A stretch of DNA of 64,000 bases from Novosphingobium flavum (GCF_014230315.1 NZ_JACLAW010000007.1:176001-240000), one strand, 5' to 3'. Positions 53,499 through 62,957 are shown, counted from the stretch's first letter. Translations and numbers: made by a program. Notes: generated by a model from the sequence alone, not told the origin.

Positions 53499-53526
53499 CT
53501 TGATCCTTTCCCATGATGCCCCATAT
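53499..53526 (+). promoter_or_regulatory. Heat-shock (sigma-32/RpoH) promoter of hslVU
   Basis: CTTGAT (53499-53504), 14 nt, then CCCCATAT (53519-53526) fits the RpoH consensus CTTGAA-N13/14-CCCATxT. It lies directly before hslV, a classical heat-shock operon. The -10 element ends only 8 bp before the ATG, so the transcript may have almost no leader. Confidence 0.6.
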
Positions 53527-53534
53527 CCCGGGGC

Positions 53535-54092
53535 ATGGACGATACGAGGGGCAGCCACGGCCTGATCCAGTGGCACGGGACCACCATCATCGGGGTCAAG
53601 AAGAACGGCCGCACCGTGATTGCCGGTGATGGGCAGGTTTCCATGGGCAACACGGTGATGAAGCCCAATGCCCGCAAGGTGCGGCGCATCGGTGAGGGCA
53701 AGGTGATCGGCGGGTTCGCCGGGGCCACGGCCGATGCCTTCACCCTGTTCGAGCGGCTGGAGCGCAAGCTGGAGCAGCACCGGGGGCAGCTGATGCGCGC
53801 GGCGGTGGAGCTGGCCAAGGACTGGCGGACCGACAAGTATCTGCGCAATCTCGAAGCCCTGATGATCGTGGCCGATGCCGAGACCATGCTGGTCCTCACT
53901 GGCAATGGCGATGTGCTGGAGCCGGAAGGCGGGATCACCGCGATCGGTTCGGGCGGCAACTATGCGCTGGCGGCGGCCCGCGCGCTCGATTCCTACGAGG
54001 ACGACGCCGAGACGATCGCGCGCAAGGCGATGCAGGTTGCCGCGGACATCTGCGTCTTCACCAATGACCGCGTCACCGTCGAGAGCATCTGA
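53535..54092 (+). CDS. hslV: HslUV protease, peptidase subunit
   Basis: A 185-aa HslV (ClpQ). A 14-residue extension precedes the catalytic Thr in [12 protein letters not shown], which is processed to an N-terminal Thr. [13 protein letters not shown] and [14 protein letters not shown] are diagnostic. It forms a double hexamer that degrades unfolded proteins with HslU. A heat-shock promoter lies upstream and hslU starts 6 bp downstream. Confidence 0.97.
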   Translation: MDDTRGSHGLIQWHGTTIIGVKKNGRTVIAGDGQVSMGNTVMKPNARKVRRIGEGKVIGGFAGATADAFTLFERLERKLEQHRGQLMRAAVELAKDWRTDKYLRNLEALMIVADAETMLVLTGNGDVLEPEGGITAIGSGGNYALAAARALDSYEDDAETIARKAMQVAADICVFTNDRVTVESI

Positions 54093-54098
54093 TTCCCC

Positions 54099-55400
54099 AT
54101 GAATGACAACCTGACCCCCAAGGCGATCGTCCGCGCGCTGGACGAGCATATCATTGGCCAGTCCGACGCGAAGAAAGCCGTGGCCGTGGCCCTGCGCAAC
54201 CGCTGGCGGCGGCAGAAGCTCTCGCCCGAGCTGCGCGACGAGGTGACGCCGAAGAACATCCTGATGATCGGGCCGACGGGCTGCGGCAAGACCGAGATCA
54301 GCCGGCGGCTGGCCAAGCTGGCCGAGGCGCCGTTCGTCAAGGTCGAGGCGACCAAGTTCACCGAGGTCGGCTATGTCGGCCGCGACGTCGAGCAGATTGC
54401 CCGTGATCTGGCCGAGGAAGCGATCCGGCTGGAAAAGGACCGCCGCCGCGAGGCCGTGCGCGAAGCCGCCAGCAAGGCGGCGATGGACCGCCTGCTCAAG
54501 GCCATCGTTGGCGAGAATGCCAGCGAGGCGACGCGCGAATCCTTTCGCCAGCGCATCGTGGAAAACGCGATGAACGAGGTGGAGGTTGAGATCGAGGTCG
54601 AGGACAGTCCCGCGATGCCTTTCGAGCTGCCGGGGATGGGCGGCAATGTCGGCATGATCAACCTGTCCGACATCATGGGCAAGGCGCTGGGGCGCGGCAA
54701 TCTCAAGCGGCGCAAGCTCAAGGTGCCTGATGCCTGGGACAAGCTGGTCGACGAGGAAGCCGAAAAGCGCATGGACCAGGACGACGTCGCCCGCGTCGCG
54801 CTGCTCAATGCCGAGCATAACGGGATCGTGTTCATCGACGAGATCGACAAGATCGCGGTTTCCGACGTGCGTGGCGGCTCGGTCTCACGCGAGGGCGTGC
54901 AGCGGGACCTGCTGCCCCTGATCGAGGGGACGACCGTGGCCACCAAATACGGGCCGATGAAGACCGACCATATCCTGTTCATTGCTTCGGGCGCGTTCCA
55001 CGTGGCCAAGCCCTCCGACATGCTGCCTGAACTGCAAGGGCGCCTGCCGATCCGGGTCGAGCTGAAGGCGCTGACGGAAGAGGACTTCGTGCGCATTCTT
55101 GGCGAGACGCGGGCCAACCTCGTCGAGCAATATCGCTCGCTGCTGGCCACCGAGCAGGTCACCGTCGAGATTACCCCCGAGGCCGTGCGCGAGGTGGCGA
55201 AGATCGCGGCGCAGGTGAACGCGAGCGTCGAGAACATCGGCGCGCGGCGGCTGCAGACGGTGATGGAGAAGTTGCTCGAGGAACTGAGCTTCGAGGCCGA
55301 GGACCGCAAGGGCGAGACCGTGACGGTCGACGCGGCCTATGTGCGCGAGCGGCTGACCGATCTCGCGCAGGACAGCGACCTGTCGAAGTATATTCTGTAA
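54099..55400 (+). CDS. hslU: HslUV protease, ATPase subunit
   Basis: A 433-aa HslU (ClpY) AAA+ ATPase. Walker [10 protein letters not shown] near 60, the Tyr pore loop [10 protein letters not shown] near 91, Walker [10 protein letters not shown] near 247, and sensor segments [25 protein letters not shown]. It unfolds substrates and feeds them to HslV; the C-terminus LSKYIL fits the HslV docking tail. Confidence 0.97.
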   Translation: MNDNLTPKAIVRALDEHIIGQSDAKKAVAVALRNRWRRQKLSPELRDEVTPKNILMIGPTGCGKTEISRRLAKLAEAPFVKVEATKFTEVGYVGRDVEQIARDLAEEAIRLEKDRRREAVREAASKAAMDRLLKAIVGENASEATRESFRQRIVENAMNEVEVEIEVEDSPAMPFELPGMGGNVGMINLSDIMGKALGRGNLKRRKLKVPDAWDKLVDEEAEKRMDQDDVARVALLNAEHNGIVFIDEIDKIAVSDVRGGSVSREGVQRDLLPLIEGTTVATKYGPMKTDHILFIASGAFHVAKPSDMLPELQGRLPIRVELKALTEEDFVRILGETRANLVEQYRSLLATEQVTVEITPEAVREVAKIAAQVNASVENIGARRLQTVMEKLLEELSFEAEDRKGETVTVDAAYVRERLTDLAQDSDLSKYIL

Positions 55401-55410
55401 ATCACTGTTT

Positions 55411-55496
55411 CGTCGTTGCGCGCGGAGCGAAGCAATCCAGGGCGGTTCTGCGCAGGCCTTGGATTGCTTCGTCGCTGCGCTCCTCGCAATGACGAG
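55411..55496. repeat. Palindromic intergenic repeat, copy B
   Basis: Left arm CGTCGTTGCGCG...AGCAATCCAGGGC and right arm CCTTGGATTGCTTC...CTCGCAATGACGAG, inverted around a short spacer of about 15 nt. It lies between the convergent hslU and POT transporter genes and probably also acts as a terminator. Confidence 0.8.
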
Positions 55497-55504
55497 CGGG
55501 GGGA

Positions 55505-56947
55505 TCAGCCGGCCGGTACGGCGGGGTCCTCTTCCTCCGGCCCCAGCCAGCGGCGCATGGTGCCGCGCAGGAGGAGGACGTACAGACCGGCCGCTCCGGC
55601 GATCGCCGCCGTGGTCAGCCAGAACACGGGCGGGCTGGTGGTTTCGTACCACGAGCCCATCGTGCCGCTGAGGATCGAGGCGGCCGAGACGGACAGGGCA
55701 TCGACCCCGAGCAGCGAGCCGCGCCACTGTTCGGGGGCGCGGGCGGCGTAGAAGGTTTCCATCACCGGCGAGAAGAAGGCGCCGCCCCAGTTCGAGGCGA
55801 GGTGGAACAGGACCGGGATCCACAGCGGGGCAAGGCCGTCCGCCCCGGCCAGCAAGGGCGCGCCGGCCAGCAGCAGGGTGGAAACGGCGAAGATCACGCA
55901 GCCGACCCCCATCTTGGTGAAGAGGTCCGGCTCGGTCCCGCGCCTTGCCTGCCAGCGCCAGAGCAGGATGACGACCGGCACGTAGGCGGCAGGCGCCAGC
56001 CCGTCGAGCGCCTGGAGCCATGGGACCGGCACCGCGAAGCCGCCGACGGTCATCTGCACATGGTCGCGCAGCCACAGGTTGTAGACGTTCCAGATCTGGG
56101 CCTGCGCGGTCCAAAACCCGAGGCTGACCGGCCACATCGCGAAAAGGCCGAGAATGTCGCGCTTCTGGTGCGGAGTGAGCGGGGCGCGGTGGACCTTCAT
56201 CCCTTTGGGCGGATCGGGCGGCAAGTGGCGCGCGCCGACCAGATACCAGACGAGGCCGATCAGCATGCCGAAGCCGGCGACGGCGAAACCCGCGTGCCAG
56301 CCATAGTATTTCGCCACGGCGCCGCTGGCGAGCGGGGCGATGAAGGCGCCGAGATTGACCACCATCGAATAGATCTGGAAGGCATCGGCCAGCCGCCGGT
56401 CCCCGGCATGATAGAGCGCGCGGATCTGCGGCTTGAGATTGCCGCGCAGCAGGCCCGCGCCGCTGACCAGCAGCATCAGCGCGATCAGGAAGGTCTGGTC
56501 GAAGGCCATGGCGAAGTGGCCGGCGGTCATGGTGAGCGCGCCGGTCGTCACGGCGAAGCGGCGCGAGACGAACTTGTCACCCAGCCAGCCGCCGATCAGG
56601 GGGAGGAAGGTGAGGACCGCATAGTAGATGCCGAAGGTCTGGGTGGCGATCGCCGCCGGGGTGATCGCGCCGAACAGGCTTTCGAGCAGGCGGCGATAGG
56701 CGGCGAAACCGATGATGTGCTCCATCCGGCCCGGCTGGAGCAGGTCGCCGGTCATGTAGAGCACCAGCATGGCGACCATGCCGTGGAAGGAGATCCGGTC
56801 CCACAGTTCGGTGCCGCTAAGCACCCAGGTGCCCTTGGGATGGCCCCAGCGTTCGGGGACTTCGGCGGCGGGCGGGATGACGGCGGTGTCGGTGATGGCT
56901 TCCACGAAGACCTGCGCTGCTATCTGACGGAAGGGCAAGGTGGCCAT
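55505..56947 (-). CDS. POT/PTR-family proton-coupled oligopeptide transporter
   Basis: A 480-aa 12-14-helix transporter started at MATLPFRQI; an ATG at 56995 would add 16 residues and overlap the divergent gene. POT marks are ELWDRISFHGMVAMLVLYM (E-x-x-E/D-R-x-x-x-x-x region), PLIGGWLGDKF and GNLKPQIRALY (G-N-x-K-P). It imports di- and tripeptides with protons. An N-terminal region of about 40 residues before helix 1 is longer than usual. Confidence 0.85.
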   Translation of the reverse strand: MATLPFRQIAAQVFVEAITDTAVIPPAAEVPERWGHPKGTWVLSGTELWDRISFHGMVAMLVLYMTGDLLQPGRMEHIIGFAAYRRLLESLFGAITPAAIATQTFGIYYAVLTFLPLIGGWLGDKFVSRRFAVTTGALTMTAGHFAMAFDQTFLIALMLLVSGAGLLRGNLKPQIRALYHAGDRRLADAFQIYSMVVNLGAFIAPLASGAVAKYYGWHAGFAVAGFGMLIGLVWYLVGARHLPPDPPKGMKVHRAPLTPHQKRDILGLFAMWPVSLGFWTAQAQIWNVYNLWLRDHVQMTVGGFAVPVPWLQALDGLAPAAYVPVVILLWRWQARRGTEPDLFTKMGVGCVIFAVSTLLLAGAPLLAGADGLAPLWIPVLFHLASNWGGAFFSPVMETFYAARAPEQWRGSLLGVDALSVSAASILSGTMGSWYETTSPPVFWLTTAAIAGAAGLYVLLLRGTMRRWLGPEEEDPAVPAG

Positions 56948-56993
56948 GCCGCCGCGATTGCGCAACAACGCATCGCTGCGGTAGGCTGATCCC

Positions 56994-57197
56994 ATGACTT
57001 ACGAAACGCCCGATGACCGCCCGATTTACCGCCTGCTCACCGGCAAGGACGACCGCGCCTTCTGCGAGCGCGTGTCGGAAGCGCTGGCGCAGGGCTGGCG
57101 GCTCTATGGCTCGCCCTCGATCACCTATGACGGGGGGATGGACTGCGTGAAGGTGGCGCAGGCCGTGGTGTGGCACGAGGCTGACGTGGTGAAGTGA
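56994..57197 (+). CDS. DUF1737-domain small protein
   Basis: A 67-aa protein with the DUF1737 pattern (YRLLTGKDDRAFCERVSEALAQGWRLYGSPSITYD). Such small proteins predict as alpha/beta units and have no known role. Divergent from the POT gene with about 46 bp between them. Confidence 0.8.
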   Translation: MTYETPDDRPIYRLLTGKDDRAFCERVSEALAQGWRLYGSPSITYDGGMDCVKVAQAVVWHEADVVK

Positions 57198-57238
57198 GGG
57201 AGCGGCGGCTCGCAGCGCTGAAGGGGCGGGCAAGACGG

Positions 57239-57271
57239 CCCTGGATTGCTTCGCTCCGCTCGCAATGACGA
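57239..57271. repeat. Palindromic repeat family, single right arm (copy C)
   Basis: CCCTGGATTGCTTCGCTCCG then CTCGCAATGACGAA is one arm of the repeat family, without a left partner next to it. It lies about 70 bp before the left arm that precedes the GIY-YIG gene. Confidence 0.75.
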
Positions 57272-57340
57272 AGAAACATGATGTTCCCAAGCGCAAGGAA
57301 TGTTGCAGGAATGCTCATCGTTCAAAGTTCGTCATTCAAA

Positions 57341-57382
57341 GTTCGTCATTGCGAGGAGCGTAGCGACGAAGCAATCTAGGGC
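57341..57382. repeat. Palindromic repeat family, left arm in front of GIY-YIG gene
   Basis: CGTCATTGCGAGGAGCG...GAAGCAATCTAGGGC ends one base before the GIY-YIG start codon. The 14-bp direct duplication CAAAGTTCGTCATT lies at its outer edge (about 57323-57350). Confidence 0.75.
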
Positions 57383-57383
57383 G

Positions 57384-57683
57384 ATGACACGCACCTTTCG
57401 CCCCGCTGTCTACATAGTGGCCAGCAAGCCCAACGGGACGATCTACGTCGGGGTAACCTCGAACTTGCCCCGCCGCGCTTGGCAACACCGTGAGGGCGAA
57501 ATTGAAGGTTTTACCCAAACATACGGCTGTAAACTGCTCGTCTGGTACGAAATGCATTCGACCATGGAACACGCCATCACCCGTGAGAAGCAACTCAAGG
57601 GCGGCTCCCGCAAACGCAAGCTCGGCCTGATCGAAGAAGGCAACCCACAGTGGCGCGACCTGTTCGCTGAAATCTGCTCGTGA
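57384..57683 (+). CDS. GIY-YIG endonuclease-domain protein (UPF0213-like)
   Basis: A 99-aa single-domain GIY-YIG nuclease: the first motif is V9-Y10-I-V and YVGVT at 21-25 (the GIY/YIG pair), an Arg follows in SNLPRRAWQH, and the C-terminal block is AITREKQLKGGSRKRKLGLIEEGNPQWRDL. Family members are small DNA nucleases of poorly known role. The start codon lies 1 bp after the left arm (57341-57382) and the stop touches the right arm (57684-57725) of a dispersed palindromic repeat, so the gene takes the place of the repeat's spacer. Confidence 0.9.
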   Translation: MTRTFRPAVYIVASKPNGTIYVGVTSNLPRRAWQHREGEIEGFTQTYGCKLLVWYEMHSTMEHAITREKQLKGGSRKRKLGLIEEGNPQWRDLFAEICS

Positions 57684-57725
57684 GGCCCTGGATTGCTTCG
57701 GCGCTGCGCTCCTCGCAATGACGAA
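57684..57725. repeat. Palindromic repeat family, right arm after GIY-YIG gene
   Basis: GGCCCTGGATTGCTTCGGCG then CTCCTCGCAATGACGAA begins at the base after the GIY-YIG stop codon. It is the inverse of the arm at 57341-57382. Confidence 0.75.
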
Positions 57726-57756
57726 GTGAGGGGGAGAGGCACTCTCGCGGGTTCCT

Positions 57757-59577
57757 CTACTCCGCCGCCACGCCAAGCTCGGCCTGTTCGTTGGCCTGCC
57801 TTGCCCACATTTCGGCGTAGAGACCGTCGCGCCGGAGGAGTTCGGCGTGCGTGCCCTGTTCGGCGAGGCGGCCGAGTTCGAGGACGAAGATCGTGTCGGC
57901 GTCGGCGATGGTCGAGAGGCGGTGCGCGATCGAGATCGTGGTGCGGTGTTCCGCGAGGGCGTGCAGCGTGGCGAGGATGTCCTGCTCGGTGCGGGTGTCG
58001 AGCGCGCTGGTCGCTTCATCCAGCAGCAGGATCGGCGGGTTTTTGACCAAGGTGCGGGCAATCGCGACGCGCTGCTTCTCACCACCCGAGAGCTTGAGTC
58101 CGCGTTCGCCGACTTCGGTGGCGAAGCGCTGGGGCAGGCGCTCGATCAGGCCCATCAGGGCCGCGCCGCGCGCGGCGGACTCGACCTGTTCGTCGCTCGT
58201 GCCGTCGCGCCCGTAAGCGATGTTGTAGCCGATGGTGTCATTGAACAGGACCGAATCCTGCGGGACGATGCCAATCGCGCTGCGCAGCGAGGTCTGCGTC
58301 ACTTCGCGGATGTCCTGCCCGTCGATCAGGATGCGGCCGGCTTGCGGATCGTAGAAGCGGAACAGCAGGCGGGCGATCGTGCTCTTGCCCGCGCCTGAGG
58401 GGCCGACGATGGCGACCTTGTGGCCGGCGGGAATGTCGAGGCTGAGGCCGTGGAGGATGGTGCGGTCGGGGTCGTAGCCGAAAACGACATTGTCGAACGT
58501 GACCGAGGGACGGCGGATGACGAGGGCCGGGGCGGCGGGAGCGTCGGCCACTTCCTGCGGGGTGTCGAGCAGCTTGAACATGGCGGCCATGTCGATCAGG
58601 CCCTGCCGGATGTTGCGATAGACCATGCCGAGCATGTCGAGCGGGCGGAACAGCTGGGTAAGATAGGTCTGGACGAAGACCAGCTGGCCGGCGCTGTATT
58701 CGCCCTTGGACCAGCCCCATGCGGTATAGGCCAGCGCCCCTGCCATCAGCAGGTTGACCACGAGGGCCTGGGCGATGTTGAGCATGCCGAGCGAGTTCTC
58801 GCTCTTGACCGCCGCTGCGGCATAGGCGCGGGTGGCCTTGGCGTAGCGGGCTTCCTCGCGCGCCTCGGCGCCGAAATACTTCACCGTCTCGTAGTTGAGC
58901 AGGCTGTCCACCGCGCGGGCGAGGGCCTGACCGTCGAGCCGGTTCATCTGCTCGCGCAGCTTGGTGCGCCATTCGGTGATCGTGCGGGTGACCCAGATGT
59001 AGGCGACGACGGCGAAGCCCGTGGCGGCAACGAGGCCCCAGCCGAAGTTGAGCTGGAAGATCACCGCGACCACCACCAGCTGCAGCACCGTGGGGGCGAT
59101 GTTGAACAGCATGAAATAGAGCATCGTGTCGATGGACTTGGTCCCGCGCTCGATGGTCTTGGTCACTTCGCCGGTGCGGCGGGCAAGGTGGAAGCGCAGC
59201 GACAGGCGGTGAAGCTGGGCGAAGACGTTTTCGGCCAGCGCCCGGGTGGCGTCCTGCCCGACCCGCTCGAACACGATGTTCCGGAGGTTGTCGAACGCCG
59301 TGCCGAGGAAGCGCCCGGCCGAATAGCCCAGCACCGCCAGCATCACGAAGGACAGCAGGCGCGGGCCGGTGGTGTTCATCGCGTCCACTGCCCATTTGAG
59401 CAGATAGGGGAGCGCGAGCTGCACCGCGGTCGAGATCAGGATGAACAGGCAGGCGACGACGATCCGCACCTTGAGCGCGCGGTCGTCACGCGGCCAGAGG
59501 TAGGGAAGGAAGCGGCTCAGCGTGGACCAGCCGTCATGACGGGCACCGGGGGCGTTGATGGCGGTTTCGGGAGGCAT
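57757..59577 (-). CDS. atm1: Atm1-type ABC exporter
   Basis: A 606-aa half-transporter: six-helix domain at about 30-320, then the ATPase with Walker A GPSGAGKST near 392, Q-loop GIVPQDSVLF, signature LSGGEKQR, Walker B ILLLDEATSALD and the H-loop ISIAHRLST. Length, start (MPPETA, ARHDGW) and most blocks resemble Novosphingobium aromaticivorans Atm1 as I recall it, whose structure shows glutathione binding. It exports glutathione conjugates or metal-glutathione species and supports heavy-metal tolerance or Fe-S homeostasis. Confidence 0.93.
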   Translation of the reverse strand: MPPETAINAPGARHDGWSTLSRFLPYLWPRDDRALKVRIVVACLFILISTAVQLALPYLLKWAVDAMNTTGPRLLSFVMLAVLGYSAGRFLGTAFDNLRNIVFERVGQDATRALAENVFAQLHRLSLRFHLARRTGEVTKTIERGTKSIDTMLYFMLFNIAPTVLQLVVVAVIFQLNFGWGLVAATGFAVVAYIWVTRTITEWRTKLREQMNRLDGQALARAVDSLLNYETVKYFGAEAREEARYAKATRAYAAAAVKSENSLGMLNIAQALVVNLLMAGALAYTAWGWSKGEYSAGQLVFVQTYLTQLFRPLDMLGMVYRNIRQGLIDMAAMFKLLDTPQEVADAPAAPALVIRRPSVTFDNVVFGYDPDRTILHGLSLDIPAGHKVAIVGPSGAGKSTIARLLFRFYDPQAGRILIDGQDIREVTQTSLRSAIGIVPQDSVLFNDTIGYNIAYGRDGTSDEQVESAARGAALMGLIERLPQRFATEVGERGLKLSGGEKQRVAIARTLVKNPPILLLDEATSALDTRTEQDILATLHALAEHRTTISIAHRLSTIADADTIFVLELGRLAEQGTHAELLRRDGLYAEMWARQANEQAELGVAAE

Positions 59578-59636
59578 GCCCGGCCTATGTAGGAGCGGGA
59601 CGACAAATGCAAAAGCCGCGTGGCGGGAAAAGGCCG

Positions 59637-60596
59637 CTAGGGAATGCTGGCAAAGCCGTTCGACCAGTTGTCCTGCGGCAGCTGGAACAGGACGCGGCGG
59701 GTGGGAAAATCGATCGCGATGCGGGGGAAGACCCTGAGTTCGCGCATGCCGAGCAGGATGGCGGGCTTCTTCTCAAGCCCCAGCACGCGGAACGGCGGGG
59801 CGTCGATGAAGGCGATGGCGACGTTGGTGATCTCCATCCCCTGGATCTTGAGGCTGCGCGAGACAGCGATGTTGGCCGTCGCGGTCTGCCCGGTGACGCT
59901 GGTCAGCAGGATCGGGATCAGGGCGGCGCCCTTCTTGCCGAGCGCTTGTTGCAGGGCGAGGTTGCCGATCGTGCCCTCGGCCCCGCTGTCGATCACAACA
60001 TTGGTGGCGACGCCGTCGATCCGGGCGTCGGTCATGATCAGCTGGCCCGACTTGCGGCGGGCGGTGACGACGATGTCGTAGTCATTGTCGGCAGCGGCGC
60101 CGCGCCGTTCCTCGATCGTCATCAGGTTCTTGCGGAAGTCGATCAGCACGCGCTGGCCCTGTAGGCCATCGACCCCGACGATGCCGTCGGCGCCGATGTT
60201 CTTTTCCTCGAGCACCGGGGCAAGCAGCCCGTAGTAGGAGCGCTTGCCAAGCGCCAGCTCGTCGATCGTCACGGTGCGGACTGGCAGGCTGCCGGCGATG
60301 CCGGTGACCACGGCCGAGCCGGCCTCGGTGAGCTTGAGCTGGTCGGCCAGGCTGTCGCTCACCACGGTGTTCTGGGCGCCGGTGTCGATGAGGAAGCGGA
60401 AGGGCCCGGCATCGCCAATGCGGACCGCGACCGACATGCGCTGCTGGCTGTCGATCCGGGCGGGGACCGTGTCGCTCTCGGCGCTCGACTGGGCGCGGGC
60501 GCTATTGGTCTGCACCGCCCCGGCGGCGAGGCTGAGCAGGGCTGGTACCAGCAAGGTGGCGGCGAGGCCCATCGCGATGCGTTCTCCCGCCAGCAT
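59637..60596 (-). CDS. Periplasmic retropepsin-like aspartic protease
   Basis: A 319-aa protein with a signal peptide (about 1-36, ARAQS). Two retropepsin-like halves carry one active-site motif each: FLIDTGAQNTVVS near 70 and VVIDSGAEGTIGN near 200, followed by a GMEITNVAIAF strand. Aspartic proteases of this two-domain type act in the bacterial periplasm; the target is unknown. It is divergent in position from nothing nearby: the Atm1 gene is on the same strand, 60 bp away. Confidence 0.85.
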   Translation of the reverse strand: MLAGERIAMGLAATLLVPALLSLAAGAVQTNSARAQSSAESDTVPARIDSQQRMSVAVRIGDAGPFRFLIDTGAQNTVVSDSLADQLKLTEAGSAVVTGIAGSLPVRTVTIDELALGKRSYYGLLAPVLEEKNIGADGIVGVDGLQGQRVLIDFRKNLMTIEERRGAAADNDYDIVVTARRKSGQLIMTDARIDGVATNVVIDSGAEGTIGNLALQQALGKKGAALIPILLTSVTGQTATANIAVSRSLKIQGMEITNVAIAFIDAPPFRVLGLEKKPAILLGMRELRVFPRIAIDFPTRRVLFQLPQDNWSNGFASIP

Positions 60597-60638
60597 TCTA
60601 CGCCTGTGCGGGCCGGGCCGCCAGCGATCTTCTGTCTT

Positions 60639-61478
60639 CTACTGAGCGAGGAAAAAGGGATCGTGTTCGCGTGAGACCTTGCGAGCGAGCCAGGCGCCGC
60701 TGGCCTCAGCCTCGGGCCAGTCGGCGGCGGTGAGAACCTGGGGGCTCGACTGGCCGTCCCAGCGAATGAAGCGGCGATTACCGGGTGCGATGCGCTGCGC
60801 GAAGCGCTGGGCGACGATGGTCTGGATCAGGTGTTCGTCGGCGCAGACCGTGCCGGCGAGGCGGCCTTGCGCAAAGGCGCGGTCGAGTTCGGGCAGGATC
60901 GCCGCGCAGACGTCGCGGGGGAGGGACCACCATTGCGACCCCTTGTGCCATTCGCCCCACGGCCGGACGCGGCGCGGCGGGAGGAGGCGGGACAGCGCGC
61001 GCAGGGCGCGGGCGGGGTAATAGAGCCACGGTTTGGCGGGATCGGGCCGCAGGCACCGCGCGTCGAGACGCAGGCGCTCCATCCGTTCGGCTTGCAGCGC
61101 CGGGGCAGCCTCGATGCAGCAGTCTTGCGCGGGGGCGGGAATCATCGCCTCGGGCGCGGCCAGCGGCCAGTCCGCCCCGCTGACGAGATGGGCCATGGTG
61201 AAGGGCCGGCGCAGGGCCTCGGCGAGGAGCAGGCGGGTCGCGGCGACCTGGCTGTTGTGGCCCCAGCGCACGGCGACCGGACGGGGGATGACCGCGAGTT
61301 CGGGGCGCGGGGTGAGAAATGCCCCGCGCGTTTCGCGCCACAGCGGGCTTTTCGCGTCGAGGTGGACCACGGCGAAGTCCGGCCCGCCGGGCGGGGCGAG
61401 GCGGTCGACCAGGGCGCGCAGCTGCGCGGCATCGGCATGGGCGAGGACCAGCCAGGCGAACCGTGCCGGCTGGCTCAA
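60639..61478 (-). CDS. Core-2/I-branching-type glycosyltransferase (GT14)
   Basis: A 279-aa protein of the beta-1,6-N-acetylglucosaminyltransferase type: AWLVLAHADAAQLRALVDRL and FAVVHLDAKSPLWR at the start, SGADWPLAAP in the middle, and GSQWWSLPRDVC near 190, the family's G-S-x-W-W. It probably adds a sugar to a cell-surface polysaccharide. Its ATG overlaps the flippase stop as ATGA, in one operon with the flippase and GT2. Confidence 0.85.
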   Translation of the reverse strand: MSQPARFAWLVLAHADAAQLRALVDRLAPPGGPDFAVVHLDAKSPLWRETRGAFLTPRPELAVIPRPVAVRWGHNSQVAATRLLLAEALRRPFTMAHLVSGADWPLAAPEAMIPAPAQDCCIEAAPALQAERMERLRLDARCLRPDPAKPWLYYPARALRALSRLLPPRRVRPWGEWHKGSQWWSLPRDVCAAILPELDRAFAQGRLAGTVCADEHLIQTIVAQRFAQRIAPGNRRFIRWDGQSSPQVLTAADWPEAEASGAWLARKVSREHDPFFLAQ

Positions 61479-62953
61479 CCGTGCGATTCCCGCGGGCGGT
61501 CACGGCGCGGCAGGACCGCGCCGCGCAGGTGGAGCAGGGTTTCAACGATCTCGGCATGGGCCGGGTGGCGGGTGAGCCACAGGGCGGCCAGCCAGCCGCC
61601 GACGCCGGCCAGCGCGGTGAGCATGACCTGCCCCATCCCGGCGCTGGCCGCCGGGTGCCACAGGGCATAGCCGGCATAGACCGGGGCAACGGCGGCGAGG
61701 GTGGCCGCGCCGCTCTTGAGCCAGACCCCGAACAGCGCGCGCGGGGCGAAGCCGAGGCATGAGCGCAGGAAGCCGAAGTAGATCGCGATCCAGCACAGCC
61801 CGTGGGCGAAGCGCGAGAGGGCCGCGCCGATGACGCCGAGCGGGGCGAAGGCGAAGAGCAGGACGATCGAGGCGAGAGTGTCGAGCGAATTGCGCACGAC
61901 CAGGGCGCGCATCCGCCCGGTCAGCAGCGGCAATTCGATGTGCAGCGGCAGGGCGACGTAGCACATCTGGGCGAGCGCGATCCACGCCAGCATCGGCGAT
62001 GCCGCCAGCCAGCGCTCGCCATAGAGGCTGCGGATGATCGGTTCAGCCAGGGCCGCGATGCCCGCCATGGCCGGCCAAGTGACGGCGGTATAGGCCGCGA
62101 CCACCCGCACATAGGGCGGGCCGAGCGGCTCGCCGCTGTCGCGCAGGCGGGCGAAGGCGGGATAGAACACCCCCGCGACCGCGCCCGAAACCAGAGTGCG
62201 CAGCTGGGCGGCGAGGCCGCTGGCGCGAGAGAAGAGGCCGACCGCGACCGCGCCGATCATCCGCCCGATCACCAGTTCGGGCGCCCGCATCCCGACCGCG
62301 CCGATCAGCACCAGCGCGCTGTTGCCCCCGCCGAAGCGCAGCAGCGGGGCCGAGCCCCTGAGCGAGAACGGCCGGGGCAGCGTGAACCCGTTGCGCCACT
62401 GGCTGATCGCCATCCGCGCGCCCTGCTGGGCAAAGGCGCCCCAGGCCAGCGCGAGGGCGCCGTGGCCGCGCCAGGCGAGGATGATGGCGGTGACGGCATT
62501 GGCGGCGGCGGCGCCAATCTCGATCATCGTGTTCGAGCGGAAATCGAGGGCGCGCTGGCGCAGGGCCTGCGGCACGATCGCCAGCGGCACCATCAGGTAG
62601 GACGCGGCGATGATCGCGGTGATCGGGAGCAGGCGCGGATCGCCATAGAAACGGGCGATCGGCTGGGCGGCGAGCAGGGCGACGGCCGCGACGCTCCACG
62701 CCACGGTGACCGAGAGGGCGAAGGCGCTGGCCAGCTTGCGCTGGTCCAGCTCAGCCTCACCGACTATGTAGCGGGTGACGCCGAAGTCCTGCAGCAGGGC
62801 GATCATCTGCACGGCGGCGAAGGCGATCGAGAACAGGCCGAGGTCGTCCGGCCCGATGAACCAGCGCGCGATGACCACACTGGCGATGAACTGGATCGCG
62901 AAGGACATGTACTGGGCGGAAATGGCCCAGATGGCGGCGGCGCGGACGGACAT
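61475..62953 (-). CDS. Polysaccharide flippase (MOP/Wzx family)
   Basis: A 492-aa membrane protein started at MSVRAAAIWAISAQYM. It has 12-14 hydrophobic segments and the MOP-family opening (QFIASVVIARWFIGPDDLGLFS). It should flip lipid-linked oligosaccharide units for export. It starts 4 bp after the GT2 stop and overlaps the GT14 start. Confidence 0.88.
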   Translation of the reverse strand: MSVRAAAIWAISAQYMSFAIQFIASVVIARWFIGPDDLGLFSIAFAAVQMIALLQDFGVTRYIVGEAELDQRKLASAFALSVTVAWSVAAVALLAAQPIARFYGDPRLLPITAIIAASYLMVPLAIVPQALRQRALDFRSNTMIEIGAAAANAVTAIILAWRGHGALALAWGAFAQQGARMAISQWRNGFTLPRPFSLRGSAPLLRFGGGNSALVLIGAVGMRAPELVIGRMIGAVAVGLFSRASGLAAQLRTLVSGAVAGVFYPAFARLRDSGEPLGPPYVRVVAAYTAVTWPAMAGIAALAEPIIRSLYGERWLAASPMLAWIALAQMCYVALPLHIELPLLTGRMRALVVRNSLDTLASIVLLFAFAPLGVIGAALSRFAHGLCWIAIYFGFLRSCLGFAPRALFGVWLKSGAATLAAVAPVYAGYALWHPAASAGMGQVMLTALAGVGGWLAALWLTRHPAHAEIVETLLHLRGAVLPRRDRPRESHG

Positions 62954-62957
62954 GGCC

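Noticed and set aside
53082..54818. A 578-codon minus-strand frame over hslVU
   Set aside because: It is a shadow of two well-defined heat-shock genes.
55411..57725. CRISPR array
   Set aside because: The repeats are few, inverted and unevenly spaced, and no cas genes are present.
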